This document shows, piece by piece, positions 35,038 through 47,111 of a stretch of 64,000 nucleotides of DNA. Position numbers and translations under genes: made by a program. Position 1 is the first letter of the stretch. Every line of letters starts with the position of its first letter. This DNA is from SLHU01 sp009929975 (GTDB lineage: Bacteria; Bacillota; Clostridia; Saccharofermentanales; UBA5734). Under the pieces are notes generated by a model that was not told the origin of the DNA, ran no database searches, and saw nothing but the letters and a program-made list of their open reading frames with translations. Location of the stretch: NCBI GenBank assembly GCA_040776905.1, contig JAXGZQ010000003.1, positions 62,001-126,000 of the forward strand, given 5' to 3'.

Positions 35038-35066
35038 ATGTTAACGCATTCATCTGCGGGATGCAA
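35038..35066 (-). promoter_or_regulatory. possible promoter of the XRE-cupin operon
   Basis: Minus strand TTGCAT, 17-base spacer, TAACAT. Matches are moderate (3-4 of 6), but spacing is ideal and the site precedes the candidate operator. The remainder of the gap 35067-35188 shows nothing clear. Confidence 0.4.
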
Positions 35067-35188
35067 TCAGCCCCGCACCATGACTGACAGCTAACCTGTG
35101 TTTTCAGCAAGATTCATTCAGATTAGCATTTTATCTCTGTCCTTTACCCGTTCAGGCCAGCAGTCTGATTCCCCCGGTCAGCAGCTGT

Positions 35189-36064
35189 TCAAGGTTTGGT
35201 GCTGAGCAACTCATGAATAAAGCGGGTTGCTTCCGGCAGGCGCTCAACGGTATAGTTCTCAAGGGCACCGGCATCGCACAGTCCGGCAATGACCGGATCC
35301 ACCGGAATGCGGGCGAACAGCGGGATGTTCATCTTCGCTGCTGCGGCGGCTGTCTGACCCTCGCCAAATAACTTGATCTCGTGATCACAGTCCGGGCAGC
35401 TGATATAACTCATGTTTTCAATCAGTCCAAAGATCCTGACGCCCATCATGGTTGCCATATTTTCTGCTTTTTTAACAATCATCGAAACCAGATCCTGTGG
35501 GGTTGATACAACAAATATGCCATCCAGAGGAATCGACTGGAAGACAGTCAGCGGGACATCGCCGGTTCCCGGCGGCAGATCAATCAGCAAAACATCCAGC
35601 GTATCCCAGATCACATCGGTCCAGAACTGCTTGACGATGCCGGAAATGATCGGTCCACGCCAAAGAACCGGGGATTCCGGATTATCCAGCATCAGATTGA
35701 TTGAGACAATCTGAATACCCTGATGACTCTGTGCCGGGAAAATACCATTTTCTGTTCCTGACAGCCGGCCGGACAGGCCGAAGATCCTGGGAATGGATGG
35801 CCCTGTGATATCAGCGTCGAGAATACCGACGGTCAATCCCTGCTGTGCCAGTTCATGGGCCAGCAGTGACGTCACCAGCGACTTGCCAACACCGCCTTTA
35901 CCGCTGCAGACACCGATCACTGACCGGACCTGAGCCAGATCATGCAGCTCTTCCAAAGACGGAGCCTGATTCTGACGCGCGTTCTGATTCTGTTCGGGAG
36001 GACAGGTATCCTGACCGACCGACGGGCAGCTGCTTTTGCTTGGGCATGATTCACATGAAGCCAT
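35189..36064 (-). CDS. apbC: Mrp/NBP35-family iron-sulfur carrier ATPase
   Basis: P-loop ATPase of 291 residues that is predicted to carry and deliver Fe-S clusters. The N-terminus is Cys-rich (MASCESCPSKSSCP, then TCPP), the deviant Walker A is CSGKGGVGKS at about 53-62, and SPVLWRGPII and DLPPGTGDVPLT follow. A CxxC motif (YISCPDC) near 200 binds the bridging cluster in relatives. The ATG at 36064 gives the normal start; a GTG four codons upstream is possible. It is the last gene of a queT-rsmC-apbC run with gaps of 29 and 39 bases. Names vary between apbC, mrp and minD-like, and the symbol is by family. Confidence 0.9.
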   Translation of the reverse strand: MASCESCPSKSSCPSVGQDTCPPEQNQNARQNQAPSLEELHDLAQVRSVIGVCSGKGGVGKSLVTSLLAHELAQQGLTVGILDADITGPSIPRIFGLSGRLSGTENGIFPAQSHQGIQIVSINLMLDNPESPVLWRGPIISGIVKQFWTDVIWDTLDVLLIDLPPGTGDVPLTVFQSIPLDGIFVVSTPQDLVSMIVKKAENMATMMGVRIFGLIENMSYISCPDCDHEIKLFGEGQTAAAAAKMNIPLFARIPVDPVIAGLCDAGALENYTVERLPEATRFIHELLSTKP

Positions 36065-36103
36065 AATTGTTCTCACTTTCCTTAGTCGGCAAATGGTACC
36101 GGC

Positions 36104-36733
36104 TTATTGATTCTCTTCGGCGGCAGTGTGCTGATTTTTCCCGGCGCACAGAACCCAGTATCCTGCGGATCGTCCCAGGCGTTCTACGGTGAGACCAAGA
36201 TCCATCAATGCCTTTTCCGCTGATGGCGCACCCTGCTTTTTCTGAATAACAATATAAAACCGGCCTGTATCCGTCAAGGCATCCGCTGCTTCGGCGAACA
36301 GCCGGTAAACCACCGCCTTGCCGGCCCGGATCGGCGGATTGAGCACAATGGTGTCGAACCGGCCACTGACGGATGTCAATCCATCTGACTGGATCACATC
36401 AACATATTGGATATGATTGAGGCGCAGATTACGTCTGGCCAGCGCAACGGCCCTGCGATTGACATCAGACATGATCATCTCCACATGAGGATAGCGCCGC
36501 TTTAAAACGATTCCAACCGGTCCGTAACCGCAGCCAAGGTCGAGAATCCGGCCGTACAGCGGGGGCTGTTCCAGAATCGTTTCGAGAAGATAACGTGTAC
36601 CGTAGTCAAGTGCGAGCCGTGAAAATACCTGTCGATCGGTTTCGAATGTCAGATCAAGTCCGGCAAAGCGTGTCTGCCAGGATGAGATCTCATGGGCCGC
36701 GTCCGGTTCAGGTGTAAAATAGTGCTGTGTCAT
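36104..36733 (-). CDS. class I SAM methyltransferase, RsmC-like
   Basis: A 209-residue methyltransferase of the RsmC/RlmG type, which methylates N2 of guanine in rRNA. SAM motif I is ILDLGCGYGPVGIVL at about 63-77, motif II contains MSDVNRRAV near 88, and the catalytic motif IV LNPPIRAGKA at 131-140 is the NPPI form of N2-guanine methylases. It matches the single-domain Gram-positive members rather than the two-domain E. coli RsmC. Located between queT and the Mrp-like gene on the same strand. Target base not provable here. Confidence 0.88.
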   Translation of the reverse strand: MTQHYFTPEPDAAHEISSWQTRFAGLDLTFETDRQVFSRLALDYGTRYLLETILEQPPLYGRILDLGCGYGPVGIVLKRRYPHVEMIMSDVNRRAVALARRNLRLNHIQYVDVIQSDGLTSVSGRFDTIVLNPPIRAGKAVVYRLFAEAADALTDTGRFYIVIQKKQGAPSAEKALMDLGLTVERLGRSAGYWVLCAGKNQHTAAEENQ

Positions 36734-36762
36734 GATCCCCTCACATCAATCAGCCGATGCGT

Positions 36763-37299
36763 TCAGTCAGAACGCGGCAAATTCCATCGAATTCGCCGCA
36801 GGGCCAGAAAAAACGGCAGGCCGATCGCATAGACGACCACCGCCTGTGAAACAAGGATCGAACCCATGAAAGCCAGAACAACCGGCAGTGTCACAGTCTG
36901 GTCCGGCAGCAGAAACGGCAGATACAGTCCGACCACAATCGCGTTGACCCAGACAGACGGACTGATTACCAGAATCGTCCGGTACCATCTGGACGGTTCC
37001 GTCTTCAGCCATAACATCTGCAGCCGCCAGGTCAGCCAGGCAGCAGTCAAGGTCGCCAGACTGCCGAGAATGATGTCAAGCAGTCCGAATGTCTGTGGAT
37101 TGAACAGATTCGTGATCAGGCATCCAATGAAAAGTCCGGGCACCGCTGCCGGCGTCAGGGCTGCCAGAACCGTCAGCGCCTCGGCCAGGCGGAACTGGAA
37201 AGGACCGCCAAACGCGAATTGCGCGAAGGGCAGCGTCAGTACTACATAAGCCGCAGCGATCACCGCCGCCTGTGTCATCATTCGGGTCGTCAACTTCAT
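36763..37299 (-). CDS. queT: QueT family transporter (ECF-type S component)
   Basis: Integral membrane protein of 178 residues with about six hydrophobic helices. In Bacillota QueT is the substrate-binding subunit of an energy-coupling-factor transporter for queuosine precursors such as preQ1. Recognisable segments are AAYVVLTLPFAQFAFGGPFQ and FRLAEALTVLAALTPAAVPG near the N-terminus and a central TNLFNPQTFGLLDIILGSLA. GGAGGAGAATAA precedes the ATG. A hairpin CGGTGA/TCACCG at 37313-37331 abuts the ribosome binding site. I do not see the preQ1 riboswitch consensus. The tRNA-Asn(GTT) just upstream is itself a queuosine-modified tRNA, a nice but possibly chance neighbour. Confidence 0.85.
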   Translation of the reverse strand: MKLTTRMMTQAAVIAAAYVVLTLPFAQFAFGGPFQFRLAEALTVLAALTPAAVPGLFIGCLITNLFNPQTFGLLDIILGSLATLTAAWLTWRLQMLWLKTEPSRWYRTILVISPSVWVNAIVVGLYLPFLLPDQTVTLPVVLAFMGSILVSQAVVVYAIGLPFFLALRRIRWNLPRSD

Positions 37300-37390
37300 T
37301 TATTCTCCTCCGCGGTGAAAGACAGTCACCGGGTCATTATCCAATCGACGCGTCTTTTCTGAAATTGCTCAGACGACAGCCGTCAACCAT

Positions 37391-37417
37391 AAAAAGAGCC
37401 GGTAATCATACCGGCTC
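37391..37417 (-). terminator. intrinsic terminator of the rRNA-tRNA operon
   Basis: Minus strand GAGCCGGTA-TGAT-TACCGGCTC followed by TTTTT, 5 bases past the tRNA-Asn CCA end. Confidence 0.92.
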
Positions 37418-37422
37418 CGCGA

Positions 37423-37498
37423 TGGCTCCTCAAGTAGGACTCGAACCTACGACCCTGCGGTTAACAGCCGCATGCTCTACCAACTGAGCTATTGAGGA
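37423..37498 (-). tRNA. tRNA-Asn (anticodon GTT)
   Basis: 76 bases with acceptor TCCTCAA/TTGAGGA, G73 and encoded CCA; anticodon stem-loop TGCGG-CTGTTAA-CCGCA; T-loop AGGTTCGAGTCCT. It is the distal gene of the rRNA operon, 6 bases after the 5S rRNA end. Confidence 0.97.
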
Positions 37499-37504
37499 AT
37501 ATAA

Positions 37505-37620
37505 TCCGGCAGAGACCTATTTTCCCGGGCCGTTACCAGCCAAGTATCGTCGGCACAAGAGAGCTTAACTGCTGTGTTCGGGATGGGAACAGGTGTGACC
37601 TCTCTGTCATATCCACCGGA
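37505..37620 (-). rRNA. rrf: 5S ribosomal RNA
   Basis: About 116 bases. Terminal helix TCCGGTGG.../...TGCCGGA, with the conserved CCCGAACACAGCAGTTAAGCTC-like loop in between and the GGTAACGGCCC-like helix IV/V. Ends are estimated from the terminal helix. Confidence 0.93.
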
Positions 37621-37742
37621 AGGTGTGAGGGACGATTGCACCCTCAGAACCGCATAAGAGAAAGAAGGAAGACGAATTAGGAGATAAGACAGGAAACGAA
37701 CATCCGAAATGCGGACATCGAACCTGAAAGAACCATAACCTT

Positions 37743-40646
<2,904 letters not shown>

Positions 40647-40835
40647 TATTCTTCTGGTCTCTCTCTCGTCGATATCCTGACACTTCGATGAAGTTTCCTT
40701 AAGACTCGCTCATTTTCACCGTTTTCGGTTTACTTGTGTGCAAGACCTTTTTTTTACTTCTCTCTTTGTCTTCTATCTTCAGTCTTTCTTTCTTATGCAG
40801 TTGTCAAGGTGCAATGGCCGCCTCTGGCCGATTTT

Positions 40836-40923
40836 GATCACTGATAAGTGATCCTGACTAATCACTGTTATTGATCTTAATGGATCACTGGTGAGCGATC
40901 TTGATTAATCATTAACAGTGATT
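40836..40923. repeat. nested palindromes in the 23S-side of the rRNA spacer
   Basis: Spacer between tRNA-Ile and 23S holds GATCACT-GATA-AGTGATC (40836-40853), an 11-bp perfect inverted repeat AATCACTGTTA (40860-40870) / TAACAGTGATT (40913-40923), and an imperfect hairpin GATCACTGGTGAGCGATC between its arms. In the precursor RNA these should fold into adjacent hairpins. The rest of the spacer up to 40646 shows only pyrimidine-rich sequence. Confidence 0.75.
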
Positions 40924-40924
40924 C

Positions 40925-41001
40925 TGGTGGGCTCAAGTGGACTCGAACCACCGACCTTGCGCTTATCAGGCGCACGCTCTAACCAGCTGAGCTATGAGCC
41001 C
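40925..41001 (-). tRNA. tRNA-Ile (anticodon GAT)
   Basis: 77 bases with acceptor GGGCTCA/TGAGCCC, A73 and encoded CCA; anticodon loop CTGATAA. It is the only tRNA in the 16S-23S spacer; the often accompanying tRNA-Ala(TGC) is absent. Confidence 0.97.
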
Positions 41002-41020
41002 AAGTTCAGGGATCGGGCCC

Positions 41021-41051
41021 TGAAAATTGAACAGTGAACAAGAAAGACGAG
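41021..41051 (-). other. 16S processing stem, 3' arm
   Basis: This 31-base segment pairs with the leader segment 42725-42759. The innermost-distal 18 bases (41021-41038 with 42742-42759) match perfectly. The two arms bring the ends of pre-16S RNA together as a double-stranded stalk for RNase III-type cleavage. Confidence 0.8.
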
Positions 41052-41121
41052 TTGATCTTTTCCCGAAGGAAAAGATATCGACCTCGGAGTACGCCGGTTC
41101 TTGATCAAACCGACATGGTCT

Positions 41122-42662
<1,541 letters not shown>

Positions 42663-42724
42663 TTGAAAGCCTTTTGGCTCTTTGTTTACTTTTGTTTTAA
42701 CTCATTTTCTGAATTAACTTTAGG

Positions 42725-42759
42725 CTCGTCTTTGCTTGCTTTTCACTGTTCAATTTTCA
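42725..42759 (-). other. 16S processing stem, 5' arm in the rRNA leader
   Basis: Leader segment containing TGAAAATTGAACAGTGAA on the RNA strand, complementary to the spacer segment 41021-41051. The leader between it and 16S is A-rich and holds GAGCCAAAAGGCTTTC, a small hairpin right before the 16S 5' end. Confidence 0.8.
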
Positions 42760-42794
42760 AGGTCCGGTCCTCGCTTGTCTCGAGGCGCTTAGCC

Positions 42795-42823
42795 ATCTTA
42801 TCATCGGTATTACAGGTTGTCAA
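42795..42823 (-). promoter_or_regulatory. rRNA operon promoter P2
   Basis: Minus strand TTGACA, 17-base spacer, TAAGAT, about 130 bases before the 16S 5' end. Confidence 0.75.
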
Positions 42824-42921
42824 CACCTTTTCTGAACAATATTGAACATTATGACCCGGTGCATTTTCCTGCTTTTCGATTGGTTGGCAATGCGCTGAAA
42901 GATTACAAGTGTCGGACTTAT

Positions 42922-42950
42922 AGTATAGATGAGATCCGTGTTGATGTCAA
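42922..42950 (-). promoter_or_regulatory. rRNA operon promoter P1
   Basis: Minus strand TTGACA, 17-base spacer, TATACT, 127 bases upstream of P2. Tandem promoters are usual for rRNA operons. Confidence 0.8.
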
Positions 42951-43220
42951 TGAAAGATCAGGCAGTCTGGCCCTGCGGTACCGTGGGATCAGGCTGGACT
43001 CAAAATACCCTGTTCCATCAGTCCTCATCGGCTCTTTCCATTTTCAGCCTCCCCGGTTCCTGGATAACCGCCAACCGGCCGAGACAGCCGACAACCAAAT
43101 GTTCATCTTAATATCATTATGTACAAACATCTATTCCAGCGTATTTACCTGCTGTACAATAAATATGAAAGGTTGACTAACTGATATTTCACTATTTGAC
43201 AAGGGGGTTGACAAATAGTT

Positions 43221-43260
43221 GACATAATTCGGATTAATTATGTCCATGAAGATATTCATG
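43221..43260. promoter_or_regulatory. two adjoining palindromes upstream of the AraC gene
   Basis: GACATAATT-6 bases-AATTATGTC (43221-43244) directly followed by CATGAA-GATA-TTCATG (43245-43260). Perfect arms of 9 and 6 bp. The first overlaps the third TTGACA box, as an operator would. Confidence 0.5.
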
Positions 43261-43310
43261 ATGATCACTTGATAAAAACGTCCGTATGAGATGACTTCAA
43301 CAAAAGCCAG

Positions 43311-43325
43311 TGTTAATAATTAACA
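43311..43325. promoter_or_regulatory. palindrome TGTTAAT-A-ATTAACA
   Basis: A perfect 15-bp palindrome, 143 bases before the AraC start. Candidate regulator-binding site. Confidence 0.4.
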
Positions 43326-43467
43326 ATATTGTGGCATGTTTCTTTGATAAAAGCATTGACAATCAAGCCATTAATGACTGAGAATAATATTATCAGATCG
43401 AATAGTCTCGGCACTAGAATGTAGAAGTAAATATTCCTGTAGTCGAAAGGCGAGGTACGATAATTAA

Positions 43468-44304
43468 ATGAAAAACACAGCATTTCCTATTTTGACGAAT
43501 AATGAACAGCAACTGCCTTTTTACGTCACCAGCATCGGAATCGAGCAGGTCCAGGAACATATCGTTCGACCGAAGGGATATCCGGCTTACCAGTGGATTC
43601 AGTGCCGGAGCGGCTCAGGCCGGCTGGTGATCGGCGAAGATGAACACTTCGTTGAAAAAGACCAGGGCATGTTTCTTCTGCCGGGACAGCCGCACGAATA
43701 CTATTCAGATAGTGATGAAGACTGGGTGGTTGACTGGGTCGGCCTGACCGGTACCGGTGTTGAGCAGTTTCTCAAGGAAATAGCAGGCCTGACAGACGCT
43801 GGTGTCTACAGCGTCTCGCAACCTCAACTGACACGTGGCAATATGGAGCAGATTCTCGCGGCCACTCAATCCGAAAGTCCGGTCAAGGGCCTGGATATCT
43901 CAGCACTGGCTTATGCATTTGTCACCAATCTGTACAAACTGATATCAGCCGGCAGCACCGGCAGTATGGATTCCCGCTACAACCGTCTGACACCGATTCT
44001 CGATTATATTGAGGAGCATTACAGCGAGTCAATTACGCTCAAGCAGTTGTCAGAGATAATGGATGTGACACCGCAGCACCTCTGCACTTTGTTCAGAAAG
44101 AATATGAATACGCGAATCTTTGAATATATCAATCTCCTGAGAATCCAGAAGAGCAAGGATCTTCTGCTCACTCAGCCGTCTCTTGCCATTCGCGATGTCG
44201 CTCATCACAATGGATTTGAGGATGTCAGCTATTTCTGCTACATTTTCAAACGAATTGAGAAAATAACGCCGGGTGATTTCCGCAAGCTTTATACACAAGC
44301 TTGA
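43468..44304 (+). CDS. AraC family transcriptional regulator
   Basis: A 278-residue regulator. The N-terminal 150 residues form an AraC-type cupin sensor (YPAYQWIQCRSGSGRLVIGE, then QGMFLLPGQPHEYYSDSDED). The C-terminal 100 residues carry two helix-turn-helices (ITLKQLSEIMDVTPQHLCTL near 190-210, then IRDVAHHNGFEDVSYFCYIF near 240-262), ending KITPGDFRKLYTQA. Such proteins usually sense a sugar and activate adjacent transport or glycoside genes, but none is present: the gene stands alone between the rRNA promoters and a strong terminator. GCGAGG precedes the ATG by about 11 bases. It may act on distant targets or on itself through the palindromes upstream. Confidence 0.92.
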   Translation: MKNTAFPILTNNEQQLPFYVTSIGIEQVQEHIVRPKGYPAYQWIQCRSGSGRLVIGEDEHFVEKDQGMFLLPGQPHEYYSDSDEDWVVDWVGLTGTGVEQFLKEIAGLTDAGVYSVSQPQLTRGNMEQILAATQSESPVKGLDISALAYAFVTNLYKLISAGSTGSMDSRYNRLTPILDYIEEHYSESITLKQLSEIMDVTPQHLCTLFRKNMNTRIFEYINLLRIQKSKDLLLTQPSLAIRDVAHHNGFEDVSYFCYIFKRIEKITPGDFRKLYTQA

Positions 44305-44337
44305 GCATACCGCTTAAATTCAACAATCAAATCAGTC

Positions 44338-44364
44338 AGGAGGCCCGGCCGGGCCTCCTTTTTT
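44338..44364 (+). terminator. intrinsic terminator of the AraC gene
   Basis: A 22-base perfect palindrome AGGAGGCCCGG/CCGGGCCTCCT followed by six T. Confidence 0.92.
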
Positions 44365-44368
44365 CAAG

Positions 44369-44406
44369 AAAAAGCGGCCCCGACTCCATGACAGAGCGGG
44401 ACCGCT
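44369..44406 (-). terminator. intrinsic terminator of ppdK
   Basis: Minus strand AGCGGTCCCG - 14 bases - CGGGGCCGCT then TTTTT, 24 bases after the ppdK stop. Confidence 0.85.
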
Positions 44407-44429
44407 GAACTGACTGATCTGATGTCAAG

Positions 44430-47069
44430 TTATTTCTGTCCGGAGAGATCGGCATCCGCCAGAGCCGCCTGGGCGGCAGCCAGACGCGCGATCGGCACAC
44501 GGAACGGAGAACAGGAGACATAGTCGAAATTCAAGCTATGGCAGAAGGTGATGGAAGCGGGATCTCCGCCATGCTCACCGCAGATGCCGAGTTTGATGTT
44601 CGGACGGCTGGCCCGGCCACTTTCGCTGGCAATCTTCATCAGCTTGCCGACACCGACCAGATCCAGACGGGCCGTCGGATCACTTTCAAAAATATTCCGG
44701 CTGTAATAGGTGTCCAGAATACGTCCGGCGTCATCACGTGACAGGCCATAGGTCATCTGCGTCAGATCATTCGTACCGAAACTGAAGAATTCAGCCTCTT
44801 CGGCAATCTCATCGGCGGTCAGCGCGGCACGGGGAATTTCGATCATGGTACCGACAAGGTACTTCAATTCCACGCCGGCTTCAGCGATGATCTGATCCGC
44901 GGTCCGGACAATCACTGATTTGACGAATTTCAGTTCCTTCACATCACAGACGAGCGGAATCATGATTTCCGGAATCACGTTCATGTTCTGGCTGTTGACC
45001 TCAATCGCGGCTTCAATGATCGCACGGGTCTGCATTTCAGCAATTTCCGGATAGGAGACCGCCAGACGGCAGCCACGATGCCCCATCATCGGATTTGTCT
45101 CATGCAGATCCGCGATCAGACGGCTCAGCGCTTCGGAACTCATATTGAGTTCACTTGCCAGATGATCAATTTCTTCCGGTGTATTCGGCAGGAATTCGTG
45201 CAGCGGCGGATCCAGCAGGCGGATCGTCACGGGACGGTCAGCCATCGCCTTGAACAGGCCAACGAAATCTTCGCGCTGCATCGGCAGGATTTTTTCCAGC
45301 GCCGTGCGGCGGGCCACTTCCGTTTTCGCCACGATCATCTGACGGAAGGCGAAGATACGATCCGGTTCAAAGAACATGTGCTCAGTCCGGCACAGGCCGA
45401 TACCCTCGGCGCCGAGTTCGACGGCTTTTTCCGCGTCACGGACGGTGTCCGCGTTGGTGCGGATCTTCAATGTGCGAACCTCATCCGCCCAGGCCATCAT
45501 GGTCGCGAAGTCACCGGATAATTCTGCGTCGATCGATTCAATCGCGCCTTCATAGACAAGTCCGGTTGAGCCATCCAGTGAAATCCAGTCACCTTCATTG
45601 AAACGGCGGCCGTCTTCACTCATGAAATAGCCGTCTTTTTCGCGGATGGATAACTCGGAACAGCCTGAGACACAACATTTCCCCATACCGCGGGCAACAA
45701 CAGCCGCATGCGACGTCATGCCGCCACGCCCTGTCAGAATACCCTTTGCGACATTCATTCCCTGTATATCTTCCGGTGAAGTCTCCTGGCGCACGAGAAT
45801 GACTGACTCTCCGCGCTCACTGGCAACCGTCGCGTCATCCGCGCTGAAGTACACTCGTCCACTGGCCGCGCCCGGAGAAGCGGGTAGACCCTTGGCAATG
45901 CTGACGGCGGATTTGACGGCAGACGGCTTGAAGGTCGGATGCAAAAGGGCATCAAGCTGACGCGGCTCGACTTTGGCAATGGCTTCCTCTTTGCTGATCA
46001 TGCCTTCTTCAACCAGATCAACCGCGACTTTCAGCGCGGCGGCAGCAGTCCGCTTACCATTTCGTGTCTGCAGCATGAACAGTTGACCCCGTTCAATGGT
46101 AAACTCCATGTCCTGCATATCACGGTAATGACGCTCCAGCTTATCCGCGATGACGGTGAACTGTTCATAGACATCCGGCATGACATCACGCAGATGATCA
46201 ATCGTCTGCGGAGTCCGGATACCGGCCACTACATCTTCGCCCTGCGCGTTCATCAGGAACTCACCATATAATTTCCGTTCACCGGTTGAGGGATTACGGG
46301 TAAACGCGACACCGGTTCCGGATGTTTCGCCCATGTTGCCATAGACCATTTCCTGAATATTGACGGCGGTTCCCCAACTGCCGGGAATGTCGTTCATCCG
46401 GCGGTAGACGATGGCTCGCTCGTTATTCCATGACCGGAAAACAGCTTTGACGGCCTCGATCAGCTGTTCACGAGGATCCTGTGGGAAATCAACCTGTTTC
46501 TGGGTTTTGTAGACTGCCTTGAATCGTCTGACGACTTCCCGCATGGCATCGGCATCGAGATCGGTGTCCAGTTTGGCACCGACCGACGACTTGACCTGAT
46601 CCAGTTCGTCTTCAAAAAGATGTTTGGGAATTTCCATAACGACATCACTGAACATCGCGATGAAACGGCGATAGCTGTCGTAGGCGAACCGGGCATTCCC
46701 CGTCAGTTCCGACAGTCCGACAACCACCTGGTCATTCAGGCCGAGATTAAGAATCGTATCCATCATGCCGGGCATTGACGCTCTGGACCCAGATCGGACG
46801 GAGACCAGATATGGATTTTTCACATCTCCGAACTTCTTGCCGATCATATCTTCAGTCTTGGCCAGGGTCTGAAAAATTTCCGCTTCGATTTCCGCTGAAA
46901 TGGTCTCCCCGTCTTCATAATAACGGGTACAGGCCTCAGTTGAGATTGTGAAGCCGCGCGGAACCGGCAGGCCAAGGCCCGTCATTTCCGCCAGATTCGC
47001 GCCCTTTCCTCCGAGCAGGTCGCGCATCTGCGCGTTGCCTTCAGAAAACATGTAAACATACTTGCTCAT
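44430..47069 (-). CDS. ppdK: pyruvate, phosphate dikinase
   Basis: Interconverts pyruvate + ATP + Pi and PEP + AMP + PPi, working in anaerobes either in glycolysis or gluconeogenesis. The 879-residue protein has all three domains. The N-terminal nucleotide-binding domain has LLGGKGANLAEMTGLGLPVP near 18-37 and SVRSGSRASMPGMMDTILNL near 90. The swivelling phosphohistidine domain has the phosphorylatable His in GRGGMTSHAAVVARGMGKCC near 455. The C-terminal PEP/pyruvate barrel has LRTEHMFFEPDRI-like sequence and the catalytic Cys of LGICGEHGGDP near 830. GGAGGATGCGAT precedes the ATG. It follows glyS by 42 bases and closes with a terminator. With the GTP-type PEPCK at 60.6 kb it suggests flexible PEP-pyruvate-oxaloacetate traffic. 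Confidence 0.97.
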   Translation of the reverse strand: MSKYVYMFSEGNAQMRDLLGGKGANLAEMTGLGLPVPRGFTISTEACTRYYEDGETISAEIEAEIFQTLAKTEDMIGKKFGDVKNPYLVSVRSGSRASMPGMMDTILNLGLNDQVVVGLSELTGNARFAYDSYRRFIAMFSDVVMEIPKHLFEDELDQVKSSVGAKLDTDLDADAMREVVRRFKAVYKTQKQVDFPQDPREQLIEAVKAVFRSWNNERAIVYRRMNDIPGSWGTAVNIQEMVYGNMGETSGTGVAFTRNPSTGERKLYGEFLMNAQGEDVVAGIRTPQTIDHLRDVMPDVYEQFTVIADKLERHYRDMQDMEFTIERGQLFMLQTRNGKRTAAAALKVAVDLVEEGMISKEEAIAKVEPRQLDALLHPTFKPSAVKSAVSIAKGLPASPGAASGRVYFSADDATVASERGESVILVRQETSPEDIQGMNVAKGILTGRGGMTSHAAVVARGMGKCCVSGCSELSIREKDGYFMSEDGRRFNEGDWISLDGSTGLVYEGAIESIDAELSGDFATMMAWADEVRTLKIRTNADTVRDAEKAVELGAEGIGLCRTEHMFFEPDRIFAFRQMIVAKTEVARRTALEKILPMQREDFVGLFKAMADRPVTIRLLDPPLHEFLPNTPEEIDHLASELNMSSEALSRLIADLHETNPMMGHRGCRLAVSYPEIAEMQTRAIIEAAIEVNSQNMNVIPEIMIPLVCDVKELKFVKSVIVRTADQIIAEAGVELKYLVGTMIEIPRAALTADEIAEEAEFFSFGTNDLTQMTYGLSRDDAGRILDTYYSRNIFESDPTARLDLVGVGKLMKIASESGRASRPNIKLGICGEHGGDPASITFCHSLNFDYVSCSPFRVPIARLAAAQAALADADLSGQK

Positions 47070-47111
47070 ATCGCATCCTCCATTTATTGTTTCAAGCCTT
47101 TGCTTTGATCG

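Larger units (their letters stand above)
42951..43467. other. AT-rich intergenic control region before the AraC gene
   Basis: About 500 bases without a credible gene. The half nearest the AraC gene (from about 43090) is clearly richer in A+T than the surrounding DNA. It contains three TTGACA boxes one helical turn apart (43196, 43208, 43219), several palindromes (separate entries) and another TTGACA at 43356. None of the TTGACA boxes has a good -10 at 17 bases on the plus strand, so they may be protein-binding repeats rather than simple promoters. Confidence 0.6.

Noticed and set aside
37300..37390. preQ1 riboswitch before queT
   Set aside because: The conserved class I sequence pattern is not visible; only a short hairpin adjoining the ribosome binding site was found.
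40836..40923. CRISPR-like repeats
   Set aside because: The repeats are inverted and nested, with no regular spacers and no cas genes nearby; they sit inside the rRNA spacer.
42817..43176. 119-codon open frame upstream of the rRNA operon on the plus strand
   Set aside because: It overlaps both rRNA promoters on the other strand, has no ribosome binding site or recognisable motif, and its composition is that of spacer DNA.
43468..44304. Genomic island or integrated element at tRNA/rRNA locus
   Set aside because: No integrase, transposase, direct repeats of a tRNA end, or phage gene is present; only the AT-rich intergenic segment differs in composition.
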